A DNA stretch of 64,000 nucleotides, taken from the NCBI RefSeq assembly GCF_900187565.1, contig NZ_FYED01000003.1, positions 62,001-126,000 of the forward strand. The letters run 5' to 3'. The position numbers and the translations under genes were made by a program. How positions within the stretch are numbered: position 1 is the first letter of the stretch; every line of letters starts with the position of its first letter. Shown one piece after another: positions 34,514 through 43,342 of this stretch. The notes below the pieces were generated by a model, which did no database searches, was not told where the DNA came from, and was given only the letters and a program-made list of their open reading frames with translations. The stretch is from Pseudomonas sp. Irchel 3A7 (GTDB lineage: Bacteria > Pseudomonadota > Gammaproteobacteria > Pseudomonadales > Pseudomonadaceae).

Positions 34514-36460
34514 TCAGGTTTTGAGTTGGTAGTGCGGGTAATCACTCATGGAGAACCCGCCATTGAAGGTCGCAGCGGTTTTGTTACAGATATGAATGAC
34601 CGCATCAATGGCACCGCGAAAACACGGCTCCGTCCAGCCGGCATCGACGGAAAATGATTCACCGGACAAATACAAACCTGATATATGCGCAAAGTCCCGG
34701 TTGTACTTCATCAGGCCGACAGCATCGTAGTAGGTGCCGGGGCGGTATAATTTTGCACAACCCAAGGCATTTTTATCGGTTATCCATCGTTGGACTACAG
34801 CTTGATCAATACCGATATAAGGGGAAATCCTTTCCTGGATATTGGTTGCGTTCATGAGGATGCGATCCAGCTCTTTAGCGCATCTGCTTACCAGTTCTTT
34901 ATCGGTGAAAGTGGCGAGTTTTGTGGCGTCGTCCTCCCATGTGTAACTTAGAAGGATGCAGTCATAGGTGTAGTTATCATTGTAACGGTAGGTGTAAACA
35001 TCATGGATAAAACTGTCGGTGACAATGGTTTGCGGGATTTTGGTGTTTGTCGAAAGAAATGATTTTTTTAACGGCGCGAAGACCTTGCAACTGGTTTCCC
35101 AGTGCGCCGTTTTGTAGGCATTGATTGTCTCGAAAGGCAGCATCTCCTGATTGAAGTTATCGAGCTTGATCCGAGTTTCGATCAGCCAGGAAGGGAGCGT
35201 TACGATGACCGAATCAAAGTCATCGAAGCGCTCTTGGGTTTGTTCGGGTTGGCTGTGTTTCCAATTGAAGTACACCCGTATTTTTTGGTTACTTAGTTTC
35301 TTAAGTTTGGTAACTGATGAATCGGTGAGTAACCCGTTGTTCCTTTCGCGGATGTATTCATAGACGGACTTGCCGGTTTGGTCGATGTCCATGAACATCA
35401 GGCATTCATCCAAAGCAGCAAGCCCAACGTAGCGAGGTCTGTCGAAACTCAGCCCCATCGAGTCAAAAACGGCTTCGCTGCTCAAGTGGGGAGAGTCCAG
35501 CGGGTCGCCCTTTGGGTCCACCCGACCATGTATCAGTTGCAGTTGGCTGCTGAATCCAAATATGGCCGTACGCAAGGGATAAAGGGAACAGACATCATAA
35601 AAGGCTCCCCAACTGCCATCACCGATGCCTATCGCGTAGAAAATAGCCGACTCCTCGGCAGACATGCCCATCCCGCCAAAATCACCGGGCGACCCTCTGT
35701 CCCAGGCTTGCAAGGCCGGCATACTGACCAGATCTCGAAATGAAATACTCTGATACTTGTCGACGATTGCGGCCCACATCGTCTCCCATTCGGGGCTGGC
35801 GTAAACCTCCGCGACGTGCCGGGTCATACGATCGGCAAAGGCTTTCCACTTGGCGTAGACCTTTTGAAGTTCTTCGCCGGGAGGAGGGGTCAAGCCATCC
35901 TGGTTTTTCCAGATCAACATTTGCGGCGCCGATCCACCGCCCACACTGCCTTCGCGAAGATAGATGCCTGTCGAGCTGACCCATTGGCTTCCGGGGTTGG
36001 CAAAGTCGGATAACACCAAGTCAAACGTTTTAGCGTAGTACGCCATCAGCGAACGGCCTTCTGTCGGTGCCTCGTCAGCCCGGTTGAAGAAGGGCATCCG
36101 CATGGCGCCCATTTCAAACGGTGTATGAGCCGCTGTGGCGTTTCGACTGCCAGGAACGGTCAGGTGCCTGCCGCCTATACGTCTGGATTGTTCGATTAGG
36201 GTGATATTGGTGAAACCGCAACGATAAAGTTCTCTAGCGGCAGTCAGTCCAGTTACTCCTGCGCCGATGATGCAGATTCTGTGCTGTGGGTCAGTTGCCC
36301 TTGCGATGCCATTTTCCTGTTCGACCAGCGTTCGATAGTCAAAGCACAAGTCTGGTGGGTTAGGGAAACGTGCTGCCCATTTGTTTGCAGTCGAGCGCTT
36401 CGTTCGAGCGCCATCGCGGGATACATATGAAGGGTAGTTGTAGCTTGATCCAATAGTCAC
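34514..36460 (-). CDS. Flavin amino-acid monooxygenase/oxidase, IaaM (tryptophan 2-monooxygenase) type
   Basis: A 648-residue flavin amine oxidase. The FAD Rossmann motif IIGAGVTG is at about 64-71, followed by IEQSRRIGGRH. SYTWEDDATKL and the C-terminal GLYLSGESFSVDAGWTEP are hallmarks of the IaaM/phenylalanine and lysine 2-monooxygenase group. These enzymes turn an L-amino acid into an amide plus CO2, or act as oxidases. The GTG at 36460 has GGGAAG at good spacing; no ATG is well placed. The gene is visibly AT-richer than its neighbours (35281-35340 has 21 G+C in 60), suggesting transfer. The substrate is unknown; a plain L-amino-acid oxidase is the alternative. Confidence 0.85.
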   Translation of the reverse strand: MTIGSSYNYPSYVSRDGARTKRSTANKWAARFPNPPDLCFDYRTLVEQENGIARATDPQHRICIIGAGVTGLTAARELYRCGFTNITLIEQSRRIGGRHLTVPGSRNATAAHTPFEMGAMRMPFFNRADEAPTEGRSLMAYYAKTFDLVLSDFANPGSQWVSSTGIYLREGSVGGGSAPQMLIWKNQDGLTPPPGEELQKVYAKWKAFADRMTRHVAEVYASPEWETMWAAIVDKYQSISFRDLVSMPALQAWDRGSPGDFGGMGMSAEESAIFYAIGIGDGSWGAFYDVCSLYPLRTAIFGFSSQLQLIHGRVDPKGDPLDSPHLSSEAVFDSMGLSFDRPRYVGLAALDECLMFMDIDQTGKSVYEYIRERNNGLLTDSSVTKLKKLSNQKIRVYFNWKHSQPEQTQERFDDFDSVIVTLPSWLIETRIKLDNFNQEMLPFETINAYKTAHWETSCKVFAPLKKSFLSTNTKIPQTIVTDSFIHDVYTYRYNDNYTYDCILLSYTWEDDATKLATFTDKELVSRCAKELDRILMNATNIQERISPYIGIDQAVVQRWITDKNALGCAKLYRPGTYYDAVGLMKYNRDFAHISGLYLSGESFSVDAGWTEPCFRGAIDAVIHICNKTAATFNGGFSMSDYPHYQLKT

Positions 36461-36600
36461 TGTTGATCTTCCCTGATTAACTGATGGTGTTTGCAGGGAA
36501 ACAGCTTGGAGTTTTGGGCAATGTGCGAATATGAGCAAATTCCGGTGCTACAGCGCACTGAATTCGATTTATTACGTAGGAAAAAGAAACCTGAAATAAG

Positions 36601-36626
36601 AAGGCCTGCATTGCAGGCCTTTTTTG
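36601..36626 (+). terminator. Orphan plus-strand terminator, same hairpin as behind zapE
   Basis: AAGGCCTGCATTGCAGGCCT followed by TTTTT repeats the zapE terminator exactly. Its T-run is on the plus strand, but both adjacent genes are read leftward, so no nearby gene needs it in this orientation. With the REPIN below it occupies the 307-base gap 36461-36767. Confidence 0.85.
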
Positions 36627-36653
36627 TACGCTCTGTTTGGCTCACTACAACCT

Positions 36654-36744
36654 CTGTGGGAGCGAGCCTGTTCGCGATAGCGGAGTGCCAGCAAAGTGAA
36701 TGTTGCATGATGCGACGCCATCGCGGGCAAGCCCGCTCCCACAG
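36654..36744. repeat. REPIN at the right edge of the accessory block
   Basis: Arms CTGTGGGAGCGAGCCTGTTC (from 36654) and GGGCAAGCCCGCTCCCACAG (to 36744), spacer about 50 bases with GTGAATGTTGCATGATGCG. Confidence 0.92.
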
Positions 36745-36767
36745 GGGATTTGTGTTTACTTAAAGTG

Positions 36768-37763
36768 CTACGCCGCTTGCTGAAACTGCTGCCGATACTG
36801 GTTGGGCGACAGTTCAGTATGTTGGCGGAACAGCCGGGCAAAGAAACTCGCATCGTCGTAACCCACTTCATAGCTGATGGTCTTGATGCTCTTGCGGCTG
36901 CCGGACAGCAGGCCCTTGGCGGTTTCGATGCGCAGGCGTTGCAGGTAGTGCAGCGGCTTGTCGCCGGTGGCGGTCTGGAAGCGGCGCATGAAATTGCGGA
37001 TGCTCATGCCGTGTTCCCGGGCGACGTCTTCGAAGCGGAACTTGTCGGCAAAGTGTTCTTCGAGCCAGTGCTGGATCTGCAGGATGATCACGTCCTGGTG
37101 CAGTTTCTGGCCGCCGAAGCCGATACGTCCCGGCGAGTAGCTGCGCTGCACTTCATAGAGAATATCCCGGGCCACGGCCTGGGACACATTGGCGCCGCAG
37201 AACCGCTCGATCAGGTAGATATACAGATCGCAAGCCGAGGTGGTGCCGCCGGCGCAGTACAGGTTGTCTGCGTCGGTGAGGTGCTTGTCCTGGTTGAGGT
37301 AAACCTTCGGGAAACGTTCGGCGAAGGCACTGAAGAAGCGCCAGTAGGTGGTCGCTTCCTTGCCGTCGAGCAGGCCGGCCTCGGCCAGCCAGAACACTCC
37401 GGTGGCCTCGCCACACAGTACCGCGCCGCGGGCATGTTGCTGGCGCAGCCAGGGCAAGACTTGAGGGTAGCGTTGGCACAGGGTGTCGAAGTCGTCCCAG
37501 AACGCAGGGAGGACAATGATGTCGGCATTTTCCAGTCCGCCGTCCACTGGCATGATCACATCGCTGAAACTGTTCACCGGTTTGCCGTCGGGGCTGACCA
37601 GTCGGGTTTCGAAGGCCGGGACCAGGCCGTGGCCCAGCTGTTTGCCATAGCGCAGGCTGGCGAGGTGGAAGAAATCCTTGGCTTGCATGAGGGTGGAGGC
37701 GAAAACCCGGTCGATGGCCAGGATGCTGACGCGCCGCAGGGGCGTGGAGGCTTGGTTAGACAT
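36768..37763 (-). CDS. GlxA family AraC-type transcriptional regulator
   Basis: A 331-residue two-domain regulator. The N-terminal DJ-1/PfpI-like domain (about 10-200) has the nucleophile-elbow-like segment GAVLCGEATGVFWLAEAGLL. The C-terminal AraC domain with two helix-turn-helix units (about 225-325) ends FARLFRQHTELSPNQYRQQF. Members include the regulators of arginine, carnitine and choline catabolism in Pseudomonas. It is divergent from the acyl-CoA dehydrogenase gene, its likely target. Confidence 0.9.
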   Translation of the reverse strand: MSNQASTPLRRVSILAIDRVFASTLMQAKDFFHLASLRYGKQLGHGLVPAFETRLVSPDGKPVNSFSDVIMPVDGGLENADIIVLPAFWDDFDTLCQRYPQVLPWLRQQHARGAVLCGEATGVFWLAEAGLLDGKEATTYWRFFSAFAERFPKVYLNQDKHLTDADNLYCAGGTTSACDLYIYLIERFCGANVSQAVARDILYEVQRSYSPGRIGFGGQKLHQDVIILQIQHWLEEHFADKFRFEDVAREHGMSIRNFMRRFQTATGDKPLHYLQRLRIETAKGLLSGSRKSIKTISYEVGYDDASFFARLFRQHTELSPNQYRQQFQQAA

Positions 37764-37908
37764 AATTCAACTTTATTCTTATAGGGGAAAGTGGTCACCA
37801 GACGGCTGGATCGTCTTATTTTTTGTCGGATGTGTCCAGTGTCCTGTATCGGACGCGGGGCTTAGTCTCTGAAGGTCAATCTCTTCTAAAAATAACGACA
37901 GGTGCCGC

Positions 37909-39045
37909 ATGATCCCCAGAACCTTGTTCAGTTCCGAGCACGAGCTTTTTCGCGACAGCGTGCGAACGTTCCTCGAAAAGGAGGCCGTGCCGTTCCATGG
38001 GCAATGGGAAAAACAAGGCTATATCGACCGCAAACTCTGGAACAAGGCAGGGGAGGCGGGGATGTTGTGCTCGCATCTGCCGGAAGAATACGGCGGGCTG
38101 GGGGCGGACTTTCTCTACAGCGCAGTGGTGATCGAAGAAGTGGGGCGCCTGGGGCTCACCGGCATCGGTTTCTCCCTGCATTCGGACATCGTTGCGCCTT
38201 ACATCCTGCATTACGGCAGTGAAACGCTGAAACACAAATACCTGCCGAAACTGGTTTCCGGGGAGATGGTCACTGCCATCGCTATGACCGAACCGGGTGC
38301 CGGTTCCGATCTGCAAGGCGTGAAGACCACTGCGGTGCTGGATGGCGACGAGTATGTGATCAACGGCTCGAAAACCTTCATCACCAACGGCTATCTCGCT
38401 GACCTGGTGATTGTCGTCGCCAAGACCGATCCGAAGGCGGGGGCGAAGGGTACCAGTCTGTTTCTGGTGGAGGCCGATACGCCGGGCTTCGACAAGGGCA
38501 AGCGCCTGGAGAAGGTCGGCATGAAGGCCCAGGACACGTCGGAGCTGTTCTTCCAGGATGTACGGGTGCCCAAGGAGAACTTGCTGGGCCAGGCCGGGAT
38601 GGGGTTCGCCTACCTGATGCAGGAATTGCCTCAGGAACGTCTCACCGTGGCCATCGGCGGCCTGGCTTCAGCCGAAGCGGCGTTGCAATGGACGCTGGAT
38701 TACACCCGCGAACGCAAGGCATTCGGCAAGGCAATTGCCGATTTCCAGAACACCCGTTTCAAATTGGCGGAGATGGCGACCGAAATTCAGATCGGTCGGG
38801 TCTTTGTCGATCGTTGCCTGGAACTGCACCTGCAAGGCAAGCTAGACGTGCCCACGGCGGCGATGGCCAAGTACTGGGGTACGGACCTGCAATGCAAGGT
38901 GCTCGATGAGTGTGTGCAGTTGCACGGCGGCTACGGGTTCATGTGGGAATACCCGATTGCCCGGGCGTGGGCGGATGCGCGGGTGCAGCGGATTTATGCC
39001 GGGACCAATGAAATCATGAAGGAGATCATTGCGCGGTCGCTTTGA
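37909..39045 (+). CDS. Acyl-CoA dehydrogenase
   Basis: A 378-residue FAD acyl-CoA dehydrogenase. The flavin-binding segments AIAMTEPGAGSDLQG and FITNGYLADLVIV are typical, and the C-terminal CVQLHGGYGFMWEYPIAR carries the FAD contacts. The catalytic base would be the Glu in AGTNEIMKEI. It introduces a trans-2 double bond into an acyl-CoA. The chain-length preference cannot be read from the sequence. The gene is divergent from the GlxA-type regulator, with a 145-base shared region. Confidence 0.92.
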   Translation: MIPRTLFSSEHELFRDSVRTFLEKEAVPFHGQWEKQGYIDRKLWNKAGEAGMLCSHLPEEYGGLGADFLYSAVVIEEVGRLGLTGIGFSLHSDIVAPYILHYGSETLKHKYLPKLVSGEMVTAIAMTEPGAGSDLQGVKTTAVLDGDEYVINGSKTFITNGYLADLVIVVAKTDPKAGAKGTSLFLVEADTPGFDKGKRLEKVGMKAQDTSELFFQDVRVPKENLLGQAGMGFAYLMQELPQERLTVAIGGLASAEAALQWTLDYTRERKAFGKAIADFQNTRFKLAEMATEIQIGRVFVDRCLELHLQGKLDVPTAAMAKYWGTDLQCKVLDECVQLHGGYGFMWEYPIARAWADARVQRIYAGTNEIMKEIIARSL

Positions 39046-39068
39046 TTTGCAGGAACTGTCAGATCGTT

Positions 39069-39131
39069 TTCGCGAGCAGGCTCGCTCCCACAGGCCAGAT
39101 GAGTTCCTGTGGGAGCGAGCCTGCTCGCGAA
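39069..39131. repeat. REP doublet, perfect 26-bp inverted repeat
   Basis: Arms 39069-39094 and 39106-39131 are exact reverse complements with an 11-base loop. It lies between the convergent acyl-CoA dehydrogenase and aldo-keto reductase genes and may serve as a transcript end for both. Confidence 0.93.
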
Positions 39132-39147
39132 TGGGTCCATGAATCAA

Positions 39148-40188
39148 TCAAGGTGCCGGATTCGGCTGGTCCTTGTGAATCGCCTCGATCCCTTCCAGTA
39201 CTTCGTCCGACAGTTTCAGATCAAAACTGGCAATGTTGCTGTCCAGCTGCTCAAGCGTCGTCGCCCCGATGATGTTGCTGGTCACGAAGGGTTGTTGCGT
39301 CACGAATGCCAGCGCCATTTGTGCCGGGTCCAGGCCATGTTCGCGCGCCAGTGCAACATAACGGCTGCAAGCTGCTTCCGACTGCGGGTTGAAATAGCGG
39401 CTGAAACGGCTGTAGAGGCTCAGGCGGCCTTTTGGCGGGCGGGCGCCACCTTCGTACTTGCCTGAGAGAAAACCGAACGCCAGCGGCGAATAGGCCAGCA
39501 AGCCGCATTGTTCGCGAATGGCAATTTCCGCCAGGCCGACCTCGAAACTGCGGTTGAGCAGGTTGTAGGGGTTCTGGATCGACACCGCGCGAGGCCAGCC
39601 ACGGGCTTCGGCCAGGGCGAGGAAGCGCATGGTGCCCCACGGGGTTTCATTGGACAGGCCGATGTGGCGGATCTTGCCGGCCTTGACCTGTTCGTCGAGC
39701 GCTTCGAGGGTATCCTCCAGCGGCGTCAGATTGGCTTCGATCTTGTGCTTATAGCCCAGTTGCCCGAAGAAATTGGTGCTGCGCTCCGGCCAGTGCAATT
39801 GATACAGGTCGATGTAATCGGTCTGCAAGCGCTTGAGGCTGGCATCCACGGCCTCGGTGATGTGCTGTCGATTGTGCCGCAGGTTTTTGTCGCGGATGTA
39901 GTCGATGGTATTGCCGGGGCCGGCGATCTTGCTGGCGAGGATCCAGTCGGCGCGATCGCCGCGGCTTTTGAAGTAATTGCCGATGTAGCGTTCGGTGGTG
40001 GCGTAGGTTTCGGCCTTGGGCGGCACCGGGTACATCTCGGCGGTGTCGATGAAATTGATCCCGGCGCCCTTGGCTCGCTCAATCTGGGCGAAGGCTTCGG
40101 CTTCGCTGTTTTGCTCACCCCAGGTCATGGTGCCGAGGCAGATTGCACTCACGTTCAGATTGGTCCGGCCTAGCTGGCGATAGTCCAT
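39148..40188 (-). CDS. Aldo/keto reductase (Tas-like)
   Basis: A 346-residue NADP(H)-dependent aldo-keto reductase. The catalytic tetrad is visible as Asp and Tyr in IDTAEMYPVP, Lys in LASKIAG and His in LYQLHWPER. The long insert after the first barrel strands and the overall length match E. coli Tas. AAGGAG precedes the ATG at 40188; the upstream extension to 40242 lacks support. Substrate unknown. Confidence 0.92.
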   Translation of the reverse strand: MDYRQLGRTNLNVSAICLGTMTWGEQNSEAEAFAQIERAKGAGINFIDTAEMYPVPPKAETYATTERYIGNYFKSRGDRADWILASKIAGPGNTIDYIRDKNLRHNRQHITEAVDASLKRLQTDYIDLYQLHWPERSTNFFGQLGYKHKIEANLTPLEDTLEALDEQVKAGKIRHIGLSNETPWGTMRFLALAEARGWPRAVSIQNPYNLLNRSFEVGLAEIAIREQCGLLAYSPLAFGFLSGKYEGGARPPKGRLSLYSRFSRYFNPQSEAACSRYVALAREHGLDPAQMALAFVTQQPFVTSNIIGATTLEQLDSNIASFDLKLSDEVLEGIEAIHKDQPNPAP

Positions 40189-40363
40189 CGGGTGCTCCTT
40201 GGGCAAAACAATCATAAAAGCAGGTTGAATTATTTTTCGCAATCTGCATAATTGCGCACCTCTTTCTGCAGTGGAAGTGATGCGCCGCCGCCGAAGAATC
40301 TTGCCGTTGAACGGACGCGCCGACCCGAGCCCCCGAAAGCGTCTGTATCCGGCTGCCTTTGAC

Positions 40364-40392
40364 TTGTCAAAGTACGCACTATTCAGTAAGAT
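40364..40392 (+). promoter_or_regulatory. Probable sigma70 promoter of rplM-rpsI
   Basis: TTGTCA (40364-40369) and TAAGAT (40387-40392) are separated by 17 bases and lie 42 bases before rplM. This fits the usual strong promoter of this ribosomal protein operon. Confidence 0.65.
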
Positions 40393-40433
40393 CCGCCGTC
40401 TAATTTACAGGGCGGCCCCTGAGGCTATAAAGA

Positions 40434-40862
40434 ATGAAAACTTTTACTGCTAAACCGGAAACAGTAAAGCGCGACTGGTTTGTCGTCGACGCTGCTGGTC
40501 AGACCCTGGGTCGTCTGGCCACCGAAATCGCGAGCCGTCTGCGTGGCAAGCACAAGCCTGAGTACACTCCTCACGTTGACACCGGCGACTACATCGTCGT
40601 TATCAACGCCGAGCAGATCCGTGTTACCGGTGCTAAAACCACTGACAAAATGTACTACTCCCACTCCGGTTTCCCGGGCGGCATCAAGTCGATCAACTTT
40701 GAAAAGCTGATCGCCAAGGCCCCTGAGCGCGTGATCGAGACCGCGGTCAAAGGCATGCTGCCTAAGAACCCGCTGGGTCGCGACATGTACCGTAAGCTGA
40801 AAGTCTATGCGGGCGCTGCACACCCTCATACTGCTCAGCAGCCCCAAGAACTGAAGATTTAA
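40434..40862 (+). CDS. rplM: 50S ribosomal protein L13
   Basis: The 142-residue protein matches L13 throughout, beginning [20 protein letters not shown], with the conserved [14 protein letters not shown] segment and the MLPKNPLGR motif. It is an early-assembling 23S rRNA-binding protein. It forms the universal two-gene operon with rpsI, 14 bases downstream. Confidence 0.98.
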   Translation: MKTFTAKPETVKRDWFVVDAAGQTLGRLATEIASRLRGKHKPEYTPHVDTGDYIVVINAEQIRVTGAKTTDKMYYSHSGFPGGIKSINFEKLIAKAPERVIETAVKGMLPKNPLGRDMYRKLKVYAGAAHPHTAQQPQELKI

Positions 40863-40876
40863 CGGAATAGTTCATT

Positions 40877-41269
40877 ATGTCGGCGACTCAAAATTACGGC
40901 ACTGGCCGTCGCAAGACCGCAACCGCACGCGTTTTCCTGCGTCCGGGTACTGGTAACATCTCCATCAACAACCGTTCGCTGGATAATTTCTTCGGCCGCG
41001 AAACTGCCCGCATGGTAGTTCGTCAGCCGCTGGAATTGACTGAGACTGTCGAGAAATTCGACATCTACGTCACCGTGATCGGCGGTGGTGTAAGTGGTCA
41101 AGCTGGCGCAATCCGCCACGGCATCACCCGCGCTCTGATGGACTACGACGAAACTCTGCGCAGCGCTCTGCGTAAAGCCGGCTTCGTAACCCGCGATGCA
41201 CGTGAAGTTGAACGTAAGAAAGTTGGTCTGCGTAAAGCGCGTAAGCGTCCGCAGTACTCGAAGCGTTAA
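40877..41269 (+). CDS. rpsI: 30S ribosomal protein S9
   Basis: A 130-residue protein with the S9 signature [15 protein letters not shown] and the basic C-terminal tail ending in QYSKR, which reaches into the P site and contacts tRNA. It is the second gene of the rplM operon and is followed by a strong terminator. Confidence 0.98.
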   Translation: MSATQNYGTGRRKTATARVFLRPGTGNISINNRSLDNFFGRETARMVVRQPLELTETVEKFDIYVTVIGGGVSGQAGAIRHGITRALMDYDETLRSALRKAGFVTRDAREVERKKVGLRKARKRPQYSKR

Positions 41270-41291
41270 TTCGTTTCCACGTTCAAAAAAG

Positions 41292-41327
41292 AACGCCCAG
41301 TTTCCTCACGGAGCTGGGCGTTTTTTT
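41292..41327 (+). terminator. rplM-rpsI terminator
   Basis: ACGCCCAG and CTGGGCGT form the stem, followed by seven T. Confidence 0.92.
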
Positions 41328-41364
41328 GTGCCTGCGATTTATCAAAGAATTGCGCTGTGACAAC

Positions 41365-41391
41365 TTGCCACATCCGTAGAGGCCCTATACT
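41365..41391 (+). promoter_or_regulatory. Possible promoter of petABC
   Basis: TTGCCA (41365-41370) and TATACT (41386-41391) lie about 150 bases before petA. The -10 is strong but the 15-base spacing is short, so the -35 assignment is tentative. Confidence 0.45.
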
Positions 41392-41537
41392 ACAAGGCTT
41401 GGCAGTGGTGCCCTGGGGTAATTACCTTGTCAGAATTGGGGCTTTTCATTACCATTCGGCAAAATTTTTATAAGTACAGAGTTTTACTTAGTAGATGCCT
41501 GATTTAACAGGCCACAAAGCTGATGGGAGAGGACTGA

Positions 41538-42131
41538 ATGAGCAATGACGGCGTGAATGCAGGCCGGCGTCGCTTCTTGGTAGCAGCCACATCCGTGGTG
41601 GGTGCTGCAGGAGCGGTGGGGGCTGCGGTCCCGTTCGTGGGGTCATGGTTTCCCAGTGCCAAGGCGAAAGCCGCAGGTGCACCGGTGAAAGTGAATGTCA
41701 GCAAAATCGAGCCAGGCCAGCAGATGATTGCTGAGTGGCGCGGCCAGCCGGTATTCATCGTCCGCCGTACTGAGGAAATCCTGGGGAATCTGAAAAAGAT
41801 CGAGGGTCAGCTGTCTGACCCGACCTCCAAGAACTCGACACAACCGACCTATGTCGATCCGGAAACCCGTTCGATCAAACCTGAGGTTCTGCTGCTGATT
41901 GGTATCTGCACGCATCTGGGTTGCTCGCCGACATTCCGTCCCGAAGTGGCTCCCGCTGACCTTGGCAAGGACTGGGTGGGTGGTTATTTCTGCCCTTGCC
42001 ACGGCTCCCATTACGACCTGGCTGGCCGCGTCTACAAGTCGCAACCTGCGCCTTTGAACCTGCCAGTTCCCCCGCATTCCTATGAGACCGATGAAATCAT
42101 TATCATTGGCGTCGATACGGAGAAAGCGTGA
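41538..42131 (+). CDS. petA: Ubiquinol-cytochrome c reductase, Rieske iron-sulfur subunit
   Basis: A 197-residue subunit of the cytochrome bc1 complex. The N-terminal twin-arginine signal-anchor (RRRFLVAATSVVGAAG) and the two 2Fe-2S boxes CTHLGC and CPCHGSHYD are intact. It transfers electrons from ubiquinol to cytochrome c1. Its stop overlaps the petB start (TGATG). Confidence 0.97.
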   Translation: MSNDGVNAGRRRFLVAATSVVGAAGAVGAAVPFVGSWFPSAKAKAAGAPVKVNVSKIEPGQQMIAEWRGQPVFIVRRTEEILGNLKKIEGQLSDPTSKNSTQPTYVDPETRSIKPEVLLLIGICTHLGCSPTFRPEVAPADLGKDWVGGYFCPCHGSHYDLAGRVYKSQPAPLNLPVPPHSYETDEIIIIGVDTEKA

Positions 42132-43342
42132 TGAGCAAGTTCATGGATTGGGTTGATGCGCGCTTTCCCGCGACCAAAATGTGGGAAGACCATCTCAGCA
42201 AGTACTACGCCCCGAAGAACTTCAACTTCTTCTATTTCTTTGGTTCCCTGGCGCTGCTCGTTCTGGTCAACCAGATCGTCACCGGTGTCTGGCTGACCAT
42301 GAGCTACACCCCGTCGGCGGAAGAAGCGTTTGCTTCCGTCGAATACATCATGCGCGACGTCGAGTACGGCTCGATCCTGCGTCTGCTGCACTCCACCGGC
42401 GCTTCGGCGTTCTTCATCGTGGTCTATCTGCACATGTTCCGTGGCTTGCTCTACGGTTCCTACCAGAAGCCACGGGAGCTGGTGTGGGTCTTCGGCATGC
42501 TGATCTACCTGGCGCTGATGGCTGAAGCCTTCATGGGGTATCTGCTGCCGTGGGGCCAGATGTCCTACTGGGGCGCCCAGGTGATCATCTCGCTGTTCGG
42601 TGCGATCCCGGTCATCGGCAACGACCTGACCCAGTGGATCCGTGGTGACTACCTGATTTCCGGTATCACCCTGAACCGCTTCTTCGCCTTGCATGTGGTG
42701 GCCTTGCCGATCGTGATTCTGGGTCTGGTGGTGCTGCACATTCTGGCGTTGCACGAAGTCGGTTCGAACAACCCGGACGGCGTGGACATCAAGAAGCACA
42801 AGGACGAAAACGGCATACCGCTGGACGGCATTGCCTTCCACCCGTACTACACCGTGAAAGATATCGTCGGTGTGGTGGTGTTCCTGTTCATCTTCTGCTT
42901 TATCGTGTTCTTCTTCCCGGAAATGGGCGGTTACTTCCTCGAGAAGCCGAATTTCGAGCCAGCCAACCCGTTCAAGACACCTGAGCACATCGCTCCGGTC
43001 TGGTACTTCACGCCGTACTACGCGATTCTGCGGGCGGTCCCGGACAAGCTCCTTGGCGTTATCGCCATGGGTGCGGCCATTGCAGTGCTGTTCGTCCTGC
43101 CGTGGCTGGACCGCAGCCCGGTCAAGTCGATGCGCTACAAAGGCTGGATGAGCAAGATTTGGCTGGTGGTGTTCTGCATCTCGTTCGTGATCCTTGGCAT
43201 TCTGGGTGTTCTGGCCCCGACGCCAGGCCGTACGTTGCTGTCGCAGGTATGTACCTTCCTGTACTTCGCCTACTTCATTCTGATGCCGTTCTACACCAGG
43301 CTCGAGAAGACCAAACCGGTTCCGGAAAGGGTGACTGGCTGA
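42131..43342 (+). CDS. petB: Cytochrome b of the bc1 complex
   Basis: A 403-residue membrane subunit with eight to nine helices. The haem-ligand histidines sit in the HSTGASAFFIVVYLHMFRG and FALHVVALPIVILGLVVLHI helices, and the Qo-site motif is PEHIAPVWYF (PEW-like loop). The ATG at 42131 overlaps the petA stop by one base. Its own stop overlaps the petC start in the same way. Confidence 0.97.
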   Translation: MSKFMDWVDARFPATKMWEDHLSKYYAPKNFNFFYFFGSLALLVLVNQIVTGVWLTMSYTPSAEEAFASVEYIMRDVEYGSILRLLHSTGASAFFIVVYLHMFRGLLYGSYQKPRELVWVFGMLIYLALMAEAFMGYLLPWGQMSYWGAQVIISLFGAIPVIGNDLTQWIRGDYLISGITLNRFFALHVVALPIVILGLVVLHILALHEVGSNNPDGVDIKKHKDENGIPLDGIAFHPYYTVKDIVGVVVFLFIFCFIVFFFPEMGGYFLEKPNFEPANPFKTPEHIAPVWYFTPYYAILRAVPDKLLGVIAMGAAIAVLFVLPWLDRSPVKSMRYKGWMSKIWLVVFCISFVILGILGVLAPTPGRTLLSQVCTFLYFAYFILMPFYTRLEKTKPVPERVTG

